Of a stretch of 64,000 nucleotides of DNA, positions 36,839 to 46,025 are shown in pieces. Source of the DNA: Pseudoalteromonas sp. S16_S37 (GTDB lineage Bacteria > Pseudomonadota > Gammaproteobacteria > Enterobacterales > Alteromonadaceae); NCBI RefSeq assembly GCF_014694405.1, contig NZ_JAAUWV010000009.1:61649-125648 (forward strand). Reading direction: 5' to 3'. The notes below the pieces were generated by a model, which saw only the letters and a program-made list of their open reading frames with translations, had not been told where the DNA came from and searched no databases. Every line of letters begins with the position of its first letter. Positions within the stretch are counted from its first letter, which is position 1. A program made the translations under genes and the position numbers.

Positions 36839-37283
36839 AAAAGAATTCCTTCTAAATTAAAAGTGATAATTGCCTCAGTGGCGGGAGTATCCTAGCGTTA
36901 AAATTTAACTTTGCACGTTAAATTTTGATGACATTTTAGGTTGCGCTTTAATTTAAAAAATTGATTTAAATCAATTGGTAATGTTTTATTTTCCCGTAAA
37001 TTTTTTATTCCACGTGTAAAAATAACGACGTTTTTTTAGCAATGAGTATATTATTTTTAAAGGTGGAATTTGTCACAAATGCGCACTATGCTTGCTGGTT
37101 TTTTTATTTGTATTTACAAATTTTAATGTATTAAATTTGCTCAGTTTATTGTGTGGTGTGTGCTAGTTAAAAAGTATTAATTTAATTTTTGTTAGATGAT
37201 GACTTAAGAAGATAGCGTGGCTTTGCTAACGAATTTGGCATTATAGTGGTTTAAGTCAATATGTTAGTAGTGAGGCAGAAACT
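36839..37283. other. 445-bp AT-rich gap without a gene
   Basis: No ORF with coding character, no tRNA-like fold and no strong inverted repeat was seen. It probably carries the promoters of the flanking divergent small genes. Confidence 0.5.
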
Positions 37284-37832
37284 TTGATAACTCAACGCCT
37301 TTGGCAAGTGTACCGGCAAGTTTATTTTCAGCCTTGTGATTTGTGCAATGTGAAGCGGCATAAGCCGAACGTCATTCAAATGCCGAAAAACAGTGCAGTA
37401 ATAAGCCTTTGGAACCCTTTGGGTAGAAAGCACACTAAGAAAAGAAATAATTTAATGGCGATGAGTTCATTAAATGAGCTAAATCGAGCTGGTTTTAGCT
37501 ACGTTGGTCTTTGGGGTGGCAACAAATCATTTAGTTACAGAGAACTCAGTGTAATGGTTAAAGTGTCACTTGATACGGCCTGTAAACTTGCTAAGCGATT
37601 AAATCAATTGGCTTTTTATTACATAGATACAAGTAGCTGCTTATGGCTTGTGGAAGTATCAGCAAACAAGCGTAAGCGTATTGTATGTACTGATATTAGG
37701 GCTAGATTTGTGCAAGTTCCTTTGCCTGTAAACAATCTTGCACTAAAAAAACTCAGTGATGTACATAAAAAGGCAGCGCGCATTGAAAACGACTCGTTTA
37801 AGGTGCGAGATTCTAAAACAAGTTCAGAATGA
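37284..37832 (+). CDS. Hypothetical protein with winged-helix-like core
   Basis: 182 residues if the TTG at 37284 is used (GAGGCAG upstream); no better start is seen, and the first internal Met is at 37380. The segment YRELSVMVKVSLDTACKLAKRLNQLAFYYI (about 86-115) has the pattern of a winged helix-turn-helix recognition region. The flanks are basic (Arg/Lys-rich), as in nucleic-acid-binding proteins. Not recognised; a small regulator is the best guess. It is followed by a 200-bp gap and the hybrid kinase. Confidence 0.55.
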   Translation: MITQRLWQVYRQVYFQPCDLCNVKRHKPNVIQMPKNSAVISLWNPLGRKHTKKRNNLMAMSSLNELNRAGFSYVGLWGGNKSFSYRELSVMVKVSLDTACKLAKRLNQLAFYYIDTSSCLWLVEVSANKRKRIVCTDIRARFVQVPLPVNNLALKKLSDVHKKAARIENDSFKVRDSKTSSE

Positions 37833-38051
37833 AAAAACACTTATTTTCATCTAGGCACAACTATCGTCGTGCTGACAAAATTCAGGCTCTCTTAGCAAAC
37901 GTTACCTACTCATCTTAGTTACTTCTTTGTGAGTTAACTAATCTTGTTGTAAGGACACTTCAAAGCTTAATAAAGCAAATCGTTTAGATTTGCCTATGGC
38001 TCCTGTATTTAGACTAAACTCTAAAGCACCATCATCATTCAATTGGTTAAT

Positions 38052-40442
38052 ATGCGTTTAAAACATCGTTTGATAAGTGTGTTGTTATTTTGTTCGTTAT
38101 TGCCTTTACTGTTGGTTTTTGCACTAACCGTGACGCATACCAGTGAACTGACTAAACAGCTCAGTATTAAAGCGATACAAGCACAGCTGGGTAATGGGGC
38201 TATGGTGTTTGACCGATACTTTAGTCAGCGCAAAGCTGAACTGGCAGTAATGGTGAACGATCAGCGTGTGCAAAGCATGCAATTTAGCCAAATGCTGCAC
38301 TATTTACAAAATGAAAAAAACCGCAGTAATGGCATATATGAGAAGTTCATTGTTGGTGAGCTTGACGGCAGTTTTTATAACACTGAAGGTGGCAACCCCG
38401 CTCAGGGACTACGTCGTACATTCAATGATTTAGACCCAAACGCTCGTAAAAAAAGCCTTGTTCAGCGTGATTATTGGCAAATAGCCATCGGACAAAATAC
38501 CGAGCAGCAGCCTATTATTTACGTGTCCGAGCCCATGATCTCCTACACTACGGGCATTAAACAATTGGTTATTAGTGCCAGTATCATCAATGAGCAAGAT
38601 ACACTTGTGGGTCTATTAGCTGGCAGTATTCCCTGGCAAGAAATCGATAGGCTAACCACAATAGTAAAAGAGAAAATGGAACACTCATTCACAAATAAAG
38701 CTCGGGTGATGGTAGTATCTGCCCACGGGGCTTTTATTTATCATTGGGATAAAGACAAAGTGATCCATTTACGCCGCAGCAACGGGGAGCTTGTTGTTAA
38801 TGATATGGGCGAGCATGAGGCGAAAATACAATATATTACTGAGCAAAATAACGCTGAGCTCAAAGCCATTGGGTTAAGAATGTTAGCAGGGCATAGCGGT
38901 TATGAGACGTTAACTAATGTGGAGCATGGGCAGGTTGAGCACATATTTTTTGCGCCCATTGAGTCTGCTGATTACAGCATTGCAATGATATTGCCCGACG
39001 AGCTGATGTTTGCTCAAGTGCAGTCGCTTCAACACCTTTTATGGGCAGTACTTGCAGGCGTATTTGTAATGGTGCTATTTATCGCTTGGTGGTTAACTGC
39101 AAAATTATATGCACCTATTAAAGAGTTAACTACCGCTGCTCAAAAGCTCTCATCGGGCCATTATGACTATCCAATAAATTCTACTGGTAAAGATGAACTA
39201 GGCGATTTAGCTCGGGCGTTTAAGCACATGCGCAAAGAGTTGGAGCAACGAGAGCATAACCTAGAAAAACGCGTGTTAGTTCGTACTGAAAAGTTAAAAG
39301 AAGCAGAGCAGCAGGCACAAAGAAGTAGCCATGCAAAAAGCCGCTTTTTAGCCAATATGAGTCATGAAATTCGCACACCGCTTAATGGCATATTAGGCAC
39401 AATAGAGCTGTTGAAAGAAAGCGAAGATCTTAGCAACGAACAAACGCAGTTGCTGCATATATGCAGTCAATCAAGTAATCACTTACTTAATATGATCAAT
39501 AACATACTCGATTTGTCAAAATTAGAAGAAGGGCAAGCAGAGGCTCAAATTAGCTGCTTTTCGGTGATGGATTTGGTTGATAGTAGTATGAATATGGTAA
39601 AGCCATTAGCAGCTGAAAAAGGCTTGGAGCTAAATACCAATATCTCACCAACAGTGCCCCAATTTGTACGCAGTGATATTGCACGGCTACAGCAGATTTT
39701 AATCAATGTGCTGGGGAACGCCATCAAGTTTACTGATAAAGGCCATGTGCGTTTAGATATAGAGCTGCAAAGTTACAAATCTCAAGATATCTTGAAGATA
39801 ACGGTTTGTGATACGGGGATTGGTATTTCTGAACAAGACTTAGAGCGTGTATTTGAACCTTTTAAACAGGCTCAGGGAACTTCTCTTAATCGATATGCTG
39901 GTACTGGGCTTGGGCTTAGCTTGTGTAAAGAGTTACTGGCATTACTGGGGGGCTCTATTTATATGGAGTCGCAACTAGGGACTGGCACTAAAGTATTTAT
40001 TACGTTACCTGTCGAAGTTGCAGATGATGGTTCAGAGCAAGAGATAGGCACAGTAAAACAACTCCCTGAGCTATTAACGGGGCATGTGTTACTTGCAGAA
40101 GACAACGATGTGAATCTTGTGGTTGTAAGTGCAATGCTGGTGAAACTTGGTTTAGAGGTGAGCACAGCCAAAGATGGATTACTCGCTCTTGAGTTACTTA
40201 AACAAAGACACTTTGATTTAGTACTTATGGATGTGAATATGCCGAATTTAGATGGTTTAGAGACTGCTAAACGTATTCGGCAAATGAATGAATTCCGCCA
40301 TTTACCCATCATTGCCTTTACTGCCAATATTTTTTCTGAAGACATCAACACATGCTTTAATGCCGGAATGGATGACTTTATCAGTAAACCCGTGAAACTC
40401 GAAAAGCTAAAAGAAGTATTGGCACGTTGGTTGGTATGTTAA
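38052..40442 (+). CDS. Hybrid sensor histidine kinase with Cache domain and receiver
   Basis: About 796 residues from the ATG at 38052 (a TTG at 38043 is in frame). Order: N-terminal transmembrane helix (about 8-26), a large periplasmic dCache-type sensor (about 30-320), second helix (about 330-352), HAMP, HisKA with SHEIRTPLNG (His438), HATPase with DTGIGI and GTGLGL, and a C-terminal receiver with VLMDVNMPN (Asp727). The periplasmic Cache domain should bind a small molecule. There is no HPt domain, so it passes phosphate to an unlinked partner. Monocistronic. Confidence 0.92.
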   Translation: MRLKHRLISVLLFCSLLPLLLVFALTVTHTSELTKQLSIKAIQAQLGNGAMVFDRYFSQRKAELAVMVNDQRVQSMQFSQMLHYLQNEKNRSNGIYEKFIVGELDGSFYNTEGGNPAQGLRRTFNDLDPNARKKSLVQRDYWQIAIGQNTEQQPIIYVSEPMISYTTGIKQLVISASIINEQDTLVGLLAGSIPWQEIDRLTTIVKEKMEHSFTNKARVMVVSAHGAFIYHWDKDKVIHLRRSNGELVVNDMGEHEAKIQYITEQNNAELKAIGLRMLAGHSGYETLTNVEHGQVEHIFFAPIESADYSIAMILPDELMFAQVQSLQHLLWAVLAGVFVMVLFIAWWLTAKLYAPIKELTTAAQKLSSGHYDYPINSTGKDELGDLARAFKHMRKELEQREHNLEKRVLVRTEKLKEAEQQAQRSSHAKSRFLANMSHEIRTPLNGILGTIELLKESEDLSNEQTQLLHICSQSSNHLLNMINNILDLSKLEEGQAEAQISCFSVMDLVDSSMNMVKPLAAEKGLELNTNISPTVPQFVRSDIARLQQILINVLGNAIKFTDKGHVRLDIELQSYKSQDILKITVCDTGIGISEQDLERVFEPFKQAQGTSLNRYAGTGLGLSLCKELLALLGGSIYMESQLGTGTKVFITLPVEVADDGSEQEIGTVKQLPELLTGHVLLAEDNDVNLVVVSAMLVKLGLEVSTAKDGLLALELLKQRHFDLVLMDVNMPNLDGLETAKRIRQMNEFRHLPIIAFTANIFSEDINTCFNAGMDDFISKPVKLEKLKEVLARWLVC

Positions 40443-40541
40443 TTTTTTGTATTTAACGTCTGTACTTTTGAGCGGTTTTATAATTAAATTGCTGAATAAA
40501 TTAATATAATTTCCATTTGCGAAACGTTTCAAGGAAATGAG

Positions 40542-41261
40542 ATGAGTTATAGATTGTTAACTCAGATAGCCGTGTTGCTGATCATCGCTATACTATGTAT
40601 CACCAGACCTATGCTGTTTGAGACGTTTTTATCAGCACAGCCAACCGCTGATTTTACACAAGGTACTCACGGTATAGATGTATCTCATGATCAAGGTCAG
40701 GTTGATTGGCAAAAAGTTGCGCAAAGTGGCATTAAGTTTGTTTATTTGAAAGCGACAGATGGCATTACTTATACAGATCCAAAATACTTTCAAAACCTTG
40801 AAGGCGTAAAAGCAACCAACTTAGCGGTGGGAGCCTATCACTTTTTTGAACCAGAAGATGATCCGCAAGCACAGTTAGACAATTTTTTAAATCACATTGA
40901 AGGTAAGTCGCTTAGCCTAACACCTATGATAGATGTTGAGTTACAGCGCTCGCAAAGTGCCGCACAAATTAAAGCTCGGCTACAACAATTTTTAACTGCA
41001 CTGGAGCAGCGAACTGGATGCAAACCGCTAATTTATAGTTATGGTAGTTTTTGGCAAGCAAATATAGGCGTTGAGTTTAATGACTATCCATTTTGGTTTG
41101 CAGAATATAATCAAACCATGCAACCACCTGCAAAGCTCAAGAATATTCAGATTTGGCAATATTCGCAAAAGGGCTCGGTACCTGGGGTTGATACTCCAGT
41201 TGATTTAGACAAAGTCCTTAATGAGCAACAAGGATTGGAGGCGCTAAAATGCAATTACTAA
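40542..41261 (+). CDS. GH25-family lysozyme, membrane-anchored
   Basis: A 239-residue GH25 muramidase with one N-terminal membrane anchor or signal (about 7-28). Catalytic-site segments are visible: HGIDVSHDQGQVDW at the start of the barrel, YHFF (about 105), MIDVEL (about 130) and IWQYSQKGSVPGVDTPVDLDKVL at the end. GH25 enzymes cleave MurNAc-GlcNAc bonds, so it is likely a peptidoglycan-remodelling or anti-bacterial enzyme acting in the periplasm. It overlaps the next gene by 13 bp, so they are coupled. Confidence 0.92.
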   Translation: MSYRLLTQIAVLLIIAILCITRPMLFETFLSAQPTADFTQGTHGIDVSHDQGQVDWQKVAQSGIKFVYLKATDGITYTDPKYFQNLEGVKATNLAVGAYHFFEPEDDPQAQLDNFLNHIEGKSLSLTPMIDVELQRSQSAAQIKARLQQFLTALEQRTGCKPLIYSYGSFWQANIGVEFNDYPFWFAEYNQTMQPPAKLKNIQIWQYSQKGSVPGVDTPVDLDKVLNEQQGLEALKCNY

Positions 41262-42160
41262 CATCACTGAGGCAATTGGTTGTAAAGCAGCAATACCGAT
41301 TGATGGCGACCGTGCTTGGTGTTTTGGGAGTTTGGGTACTAGTAGCTATCGTGCAAGGGCATTTTGCTAAAAGCACTTTAATTAATGATAACAAACAGTT
41401 ATATCAATCAAATCAACATTATTTACAACAAGTCGAGCAGCAAATACTCAAAGATCTAGCTGATGTAAATACACTTAATGCTGCGCTCAACGTTGCCAAA
41501 AGTAGCCAGTTTGGCATTTCTTTTATTGTTGATTTCAATGTGGAAATAGGGAGTCTGCTGACAGACTTATCAAACCTGCTTGAAAAAACCAGCCATTATT
41601 TGTTTTGGTCTTTGGCGTTGGTTGGCGCAATACAGGCATTTACTTTTTTGGCTGAACAGCTTTCACCATGGCTATTTCAGGCAATGCTGATGTATGTAAG
41701 CTTATGGGCGCTTTTGTGTGTGTTTGAGCCTAAATTACGTCATCGCCCTAGCTTGCAGTGGTTAGCAAAAGCGTTTGCTATGGTTTTTGTGCTTTGCCAT
41801 ATGATAATTCCATACAGTATTCATGTGAGTGCTCAAACCTCTACGCTTGTGGCTGCTGAGCTTGGCCATAAAGCGGATATTGGTTATTTCAGCGATGTCG
41901 CTCAGGAGATGCACACAGAATTATCTAGTACCGATCTCAAAGAGAATGCTAAACATGGAGTTAAGGTATTACATAAGGCGCTAGCGGTTAAACTCTCAGA
42001 CAAAGTACTAAAAGGTAACAGCGTTGTAACTCATAACCTTGCGCACAAATTTATTGCCTTCGTTTTACTACCTTTGCTGTTTGCAGGACTGCTTTACTTA
42101 ACGATCAGGCGCTGTTTACAGAGTTTATTGAAAAGCTCGCAGCAAGCGACACAAAATTAA
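41249..42160 (+). CDS. Multi-pass membrane protein coupled to GH25 lysozyme, unknown
   Basis: 303 residues. Hydrophobic segments at about 20-40, 120-137, 145-165, 168-190 and 272-290, with a long periplasmic or cytoplasmic loop (about 45-115) and another (190-265). No recognised domain. It starts within the lysozyme gene (13-bp overlap), so it is probably its partner: an export factor, immunity or anchor protein. None of these roles can be shown from sequence. Confidence 0.65.
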   Translation: MQLLTSLRQLVVKQQYRLMATVLGVLGVWVLVAIVQGHFAKSTLINDNKQLYQSNQHYLQQVEQQILKDLADVNTLNAALNVAKSSQFGISFIVDFNVEIGSLLTDLSNLLEKTSHYLFWSLALVGAIQAFTFLAEQLSPWLFQAMLMYVSLWALLCVFEPKLRHRPSLQWLAKAFAMVFVLCHMIIPYSIHVSAQTSTLVAAELGHKADIGYFSDVAQEMHTELSSTDLKENAKHGVKVLHKALAVKLSDKVLKGNSVVTHNLAHKFIAFVLLPLLFAGLLYLTIRRCLQSLLKSSQQATQN

Positions 42161-42169
42161 CCTCATGGT

Positions 42170-42241
42170 AAGGCATTCGCCGAGGCATTCGCCGAGGCAT
42201 TCGCCAAGGCATTCGCCAAGGCATTCGCCAAGGCATTTATT
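42170..42241 (+). repeat. 12-bp tandem repeat after the membrane-protein gene
   Basis: Five perfect-length units of RAGGCATTCGCC (A at 42170, G at 42182 and 42194, A at 42206 and 42218) and a sixth unit diverging to AAGGCATTTATT. The array begins 10 bp after the stop codon. The rest of the gap to the receptor gene (42253-42493) shows only AT-rich sequence with a TTGACA at 42449-42454. Confidence 0.9.
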
Positions 42242-42252
42242 GTAAATGCCTT
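42230..42252 (+). terminator. Hairpin formed by last repeat unit
   Basis: AAGGCATTTA-TTG-TAAATGCCTT, a 10-bp stem with 3-nt loop. The right arm AATGCCTT can also pair with the AAGGCATT of every upstream unit. No U-run follows directly. Confidence 0.6.
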
Positions 42253-42493
42253 GACTTGCATTAAATATGCCTATTTTTTGTTTCTTAACTTGGTTTTACT
42301 TGTCATCTCTTTTTTAAACCCTCCTCTATTGAATAATTCATCCCTTTCTTTTTGAAAAATAGCAAACCGAAATCGCTTATTTGTGACTTTTAAAAATACC
42401 AGACTATGCTTGATCTAGTTGTTTTGTTTTACGCGCTCTTGACACATGGAGGTGGCTGAAAGCTCTATATTAAAGTGAAACTTAAGCGAGGAA

Positions 42494-45115
42494 ATGATGA
42501 GTAATTATAAACCTCACCTGCTTTGGTGCTTGAGCATACTCTCTATACCTACAGGTGCTTATGCCGAGTCAAATGAAGATGTGCAAGCTCAAAACTCAAT
42601 TGAAACAATTACGGTAACTGGTTCGCGAATAAGGCGTTCGATACAAGCTGAAAGCTCATCACCAATCTCTAGCACTGAACTGAGTGACTTAACTGACATA
42701 GGTGCTAATGATGTGCGTGATTTAATTGAAGTACTCCCCTTCAATGCAGGCTCACAAAATAATTCTGACAATTTGTCGCAAAACTTTACGGTAGGTACGT
42801 CAAACGTCAACCTTAGAGGGTTGGGGGTGTCTTCTACTTTAGTATTGCTCAATGGTATTAGGCAAGTCACATCGGCAGTTGTGACGGATCAAGGTGCGAG
42901 TTTTGTTGATACCGCTTCGTTAGTGCCAGCGCTTGCTATCAAACGCGTTGAAATTCTTAAAGATGGTGCATCTGCTATCTATGGTTCGGATGCCGTTGCG
43001 GGGGTAGTTAACTTTATTACCCGTGATGATTTAGAAGGTGGCGAAGTTCAATATGAATATCGCAGTCGCTGGAGTGAAGGTAGTCAAGATGATACCAAAA
43101 TTGACTTTGCCTATGGCGGATACGTCGGAGACTCCGCCCACATGTTGCTGGCTATCAGTTACTTAGAACGTTCTAGCTTATTATTAGACGAAGTTGATTG
43201 GTTAAAGCCTGCAACAAGTAGCTTTGGCAATCCTGGTAGTTTTGTTATTCCCTCGTTAGCCGATGAAAATAATCCTAGTGGCTTAACGGTTGCCGACCCC
43301 AACTGTGTTGCCAATGGTGGCAGTTTGTCACAAGGCTCAAATGGCAACTCATTTTGCTTGTTTGACTTTGGTCCTCAAATTACCGCTGTGCCAGACGAAG
43401 ACAGACTTCAAGCATACGCTCGCGCCACGTGGGACTGGAATGATAATACGCGGATGTGGGCAGAGCTTGGCTATGCCAGAAATAAAATCACCCGTGAGGT
43501 ATCACCGAGTTTTCCGGTTTTAAATGCGCCCAGTATTTTGGCCTCACACCCAGATAACCCTTATGGCGAAGACATTTTCTTCCGTGGCAGACCATATGGT
43601 GTTGGTAAACCAACAGAAACAAATTACTACGATCACACCACAACAAGAGTCGCGTTTGGTGCAGATGGTGAGATAACTGAAGGTATCTATTGGCAGGCGT
43701 CTTTTGTTGCTGCAGCTAATGACGCCATTTTAAATCCAAGAGACGTTATCACAGATAACTTCCAAGCGGCTTTACACGGATTTGGAGGCAACAAATGTAG
43801 CGGTGCTGCAACGTCAGAGGCTGGAGTGGGTGAGTGTTATTACTTCAATCCATTTGACCCACAAGACCCAGACAATGAACTCTTAAGACACTACATTATC
43901 GGTGACTATATGGGTGATGCTGAGTCAGAAATGCGCGTGTATGAAGCCGTTATCACCGGAGACTCATTATTTGAGTTAGATGGGGGAGACGTAGGCTTTG
44001 CCATCGGCATTCAGTATCGTGATGAGTCTATCAATAATGTATACGACTCATTTACACAGCAAGATAGTTTTGCTTTTTTAATTGGTAACCAAAATTTCAC
44101 TGGCGAGCGCGACGTTAAAGCTTTATTTGCAGAAGTACTATTACCGGTGAGCGAAAACTTAGAGTTAGGCGCAGCCGTTAGGTATGAGGATTACGGCGAA
44201 TTTGGTGGAGACACTACTAACCCCAAAGTCTCATTTTTATGGTTAGCTACTGAAGAGCTTTCTTTTAGAGGTACCTTTAGTACTTCGTTTAGAGCACCTT
44301 CTGTTCATCAATTGCAAGGTGTGCAAACGAACTTTGCCAACATCACAGACCCAGAAGATGGTTCAACGACCTTCGGCGGCAATCGCACCATTGGCGATCC
44401 AAACCTAGTTCCTGAAACCTCCGAGGCACTCAATTTAGGTGTGTCTTATGCCTATGATGATTTCACGTTTGATATGGATTATTGGGATTTCTCCTTTGAA
44501 GATGTACTTACAAGAGAAAGTCATCAAGCGGTTGTAAATGCTAATCCGAACGACCCTTCACGTGTTATTAGAACATCAGCAGGCACGATTTCCATCGTCA
44601 ATACCAAATTTATCAATGCAGAAGCCATTGATACCTCAGGCATTGATATCAGTGCTTCGACAATTTACCGAACTGATTATGGCGATTTTTCTCCACAGCT
44701 TAAAGCAACGTATTTACTTAGCTATGACCTAATGGACGCCAGTGGTAAAACCACAGACGGGTTAGGTAAGTTGAACCTAAATACTGTAGGAAATCCATCT
44801 CCTCGTCTGCGTGGCAGCATAGGCCTTAATTGGTCAAATGGCATGCACAGAGCAAACATCTATGCTCGACATGTTGCCAGCTACACCAATGATATCAGTG
44901 GCGCAAATATCGAATCGTTCAATACACTTGACTTGCAGTACAGTGTGAACTTAGGGCAAGTTTTAAAAGAAGACTCTGAAACTAACTTAATTGTTGGCGT
45001 GGTCAATGCCACCGACGAGGCACCGCCTTATGTTGCTGTTGCGGGAAGTTACGATCCTCGCACTGGTGACCCAAGGGGACGACGCGCCTATATCAAGTTT
45101 CAGTTTAGTTTTTAA
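42494..45115 (+). CDS. TonB-dependent outer-membrane receptor
   Basis: An 873-residue receptor with signal peptide (about 1-25), TonB-box-like ETITVTGSRI (about 35-44), a plug domain (about 50-165: LVLLNGIRQV, ILKDGASAIYGSDAVAGVVNFITR) and a 22-strand barrel ending RRAYIKFQFSF with the terminal Phe needed for insertion. It belongs to the large Alteromonadales class that takes up peptides, carbohydrates or siderophores; no ligand can be assigned. ATG 42497, three bases on, has better spacing from the AGGA site. A binding protein and a chemoreceptor follow 46 bp later, suggesting uptake and sensing of the same nutrient. Confidence 0.93.
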   Translation: MMSNYKPHLLWCLSILSIPTGAYAESNEDVQAQNSIETITVTGSRIRRSIQAESSSPISSTELSDLTDIGANDVRDLIEVLPFNAGSQNNSDNLSQNFTVGTSNVNLRGLGVSSTLVLLNGIRQVTSAVVTDQGASFVDTASLVPALAIKRVEILKDGASAIYGSDAVAGVVNFITRDDLEGGEVQYEYRSRWSEGSQDDTKIDFAYGGYVGDSAHMLLAISYLERSSLLLDEVDWLKPATSSFGNPGSFVIPSLADENNPSGLTVADPNCVANGGSLSQGSNGNSFCLFDFGPQITAVPDEDRLQAYARATWDWNDNTRMWAELGYARNKITREVSPSFPVLNAPSILASHPDNPYGEDIFFRGRPYGVGKPTETNYYDHTTTRVAFGADGEITEGIYWQASFVAAANDAILNPRDVITDNFQAALHGFGGNKCSGAATSEAGVGECYYFNPFDPQDPDNELLRHYIIGDYMGDAESEMRVYEAVITGDSLFELDGGDVGFAIGIQYRDESINNVYDSFTQQDSFAFLIGNQNFTGERDVKALFAEVLLPVSENLELGAAVRYEDYGEFGGDTTNPKVSFLWLATEELSFRGTFSTSFRAPSVHQLQGVQTNFANITDPEDGSTTFGGNRTIGDPNLVPETSEALNLGVSYAYDDFTFDMDYWDFSFEDVLTRESHQAVVNANPNDPSRVIRTSAGTISIVNTKFINAEAIDTSGIDISASTIYRTDYGDFSPQLKATYLLSYDLMDASGKTTDGLGKLNLNTVGNPSPRLRGSIGLNWSNGMHRANIYARHVASYTNDISGANIESFNTLDLQYSVNLGQVLKEDSETNLIVGVVNATDEAPPYVAVAGSYDPRTGDPRGRRAYIKFQFSF

Positions 45116-45161
45116 TCGTTAAACGGATGGTCATCTTGAATACTGAAAAAGAATAGCAAAA

Positions 45162-46025
45162 ATGGGGTGTAAATTAATTATTGTTGCACTGTTGTTTGTA
45201 AGCTCACTATTGGCTTCTAACGTGCATGCTCGCATTATCAATCTGGCTACGCTTGAGTACCCGCCTTATGAATTTCAAGGGGCTCAAGACGCCAGTGGTA
45301 TTGCAGTTGAAATTGTGCAAGAAGCTTTTTCACGTATAGATCAACCTATTAATATCGTATTTATGCCTTGGGGAAGAGCGATAAGAGAGGTTAAAGCAGG
45401 TCGTGTGGACGGTATTTTTACTATCTACAAAACGCCTGAAAGAGAAACCTTCATGGACTATTCCCAAGAGGTATTAATTGAGCAGTCAATTAGTTTTTTT
45501 GCCCTAAAAAGCCACCCCATTTACTTTAGTGGTCGTATCGCTTCTTTATCTCCCTATCGCATCGGTATTGTGCGAAAGGTGAGTTATGGTGAGGAGATAG
45601 ATAATGCCATTCAATCTGGCACGTTAGAAAACTTAGTAACCACCGACACCGGCATAAATAGCTTTAAATTGCTGCTTGCCGACAGAGTGGATGTCGTTAT
45701 AAGCAATCAATTAGGCGGTTTTGAAATTCTAAAACGTTTGGGAATTGAAGACAAAGTGCAGCCAATCCCTTCTTATGCTTATGACATTCCCAGTTATATT
45801 GCCTTTTCGAAGAGCAAAAAGCTTGAATCGATTAAAAAACGTGTAGACGTTGCAATTCGAGACATGAAAGAAGATGGCACGTATCAAAAAATCGTAGATG
45901 AGTATTTAAAGCATTACAGAGAGCATCAACCAAAGCCGCTCAGCAGCCCACAGATAGGTGCTGATATGGTTGATAGTGAACTCAAAGCAACACAGGCGTT
46001 GCTGGTAAGAGGAACCAGAGAATGA
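45162..46025 (+). CDS. Family-3 periplasmic solute-binding protein
   Basis: 287 residues with a signal peptide (about 1-24, ending VHA). The mature part is a type II binding fold: [40 protein letters not shown], and [18 protein letters not shown] near the end. The ligand is unknown; amino acids or opine-like compounds are typical. No ABC permease is present. Its stop overlaps the MCP start (ATGA), so both proteins are made together, which points to a ligand-sensing role. A C-terminal tail of ~40 residues extends beyond the fold. Confidence 0.88.
   Translation: MGCKLIIVALLFVSSLLASNVHARIINLATLEYPPYEFQGAQDASGIAVEIVQEAFSRIDQPINIVFMPWGRAIREVKAGRVDGIFTIYKTPERETFMDYSQEVLIEQSISFFALKSHPIYFSGRIASLSPYRIGIVRKVSYGEEIDNAIQSGTLENLVTTDTGINSFKLLLADRVDVVISNQLGGFEILKRLGIEDKVQPIPSYAYDIPSYIAFSKSKKLESIKKRVDVAIRDMKEDGTYQKIVDEYLKHYREHQPKPLSSPQIGADMVDSELKATQALLVRGTRE

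Noticed and set aside
42449..42454. TTGACA before the TonB receptor as a clear promoter
   Set aside because: No -10 hexamer at 16-18 bp; nearest TATATT is about 21 bp away.
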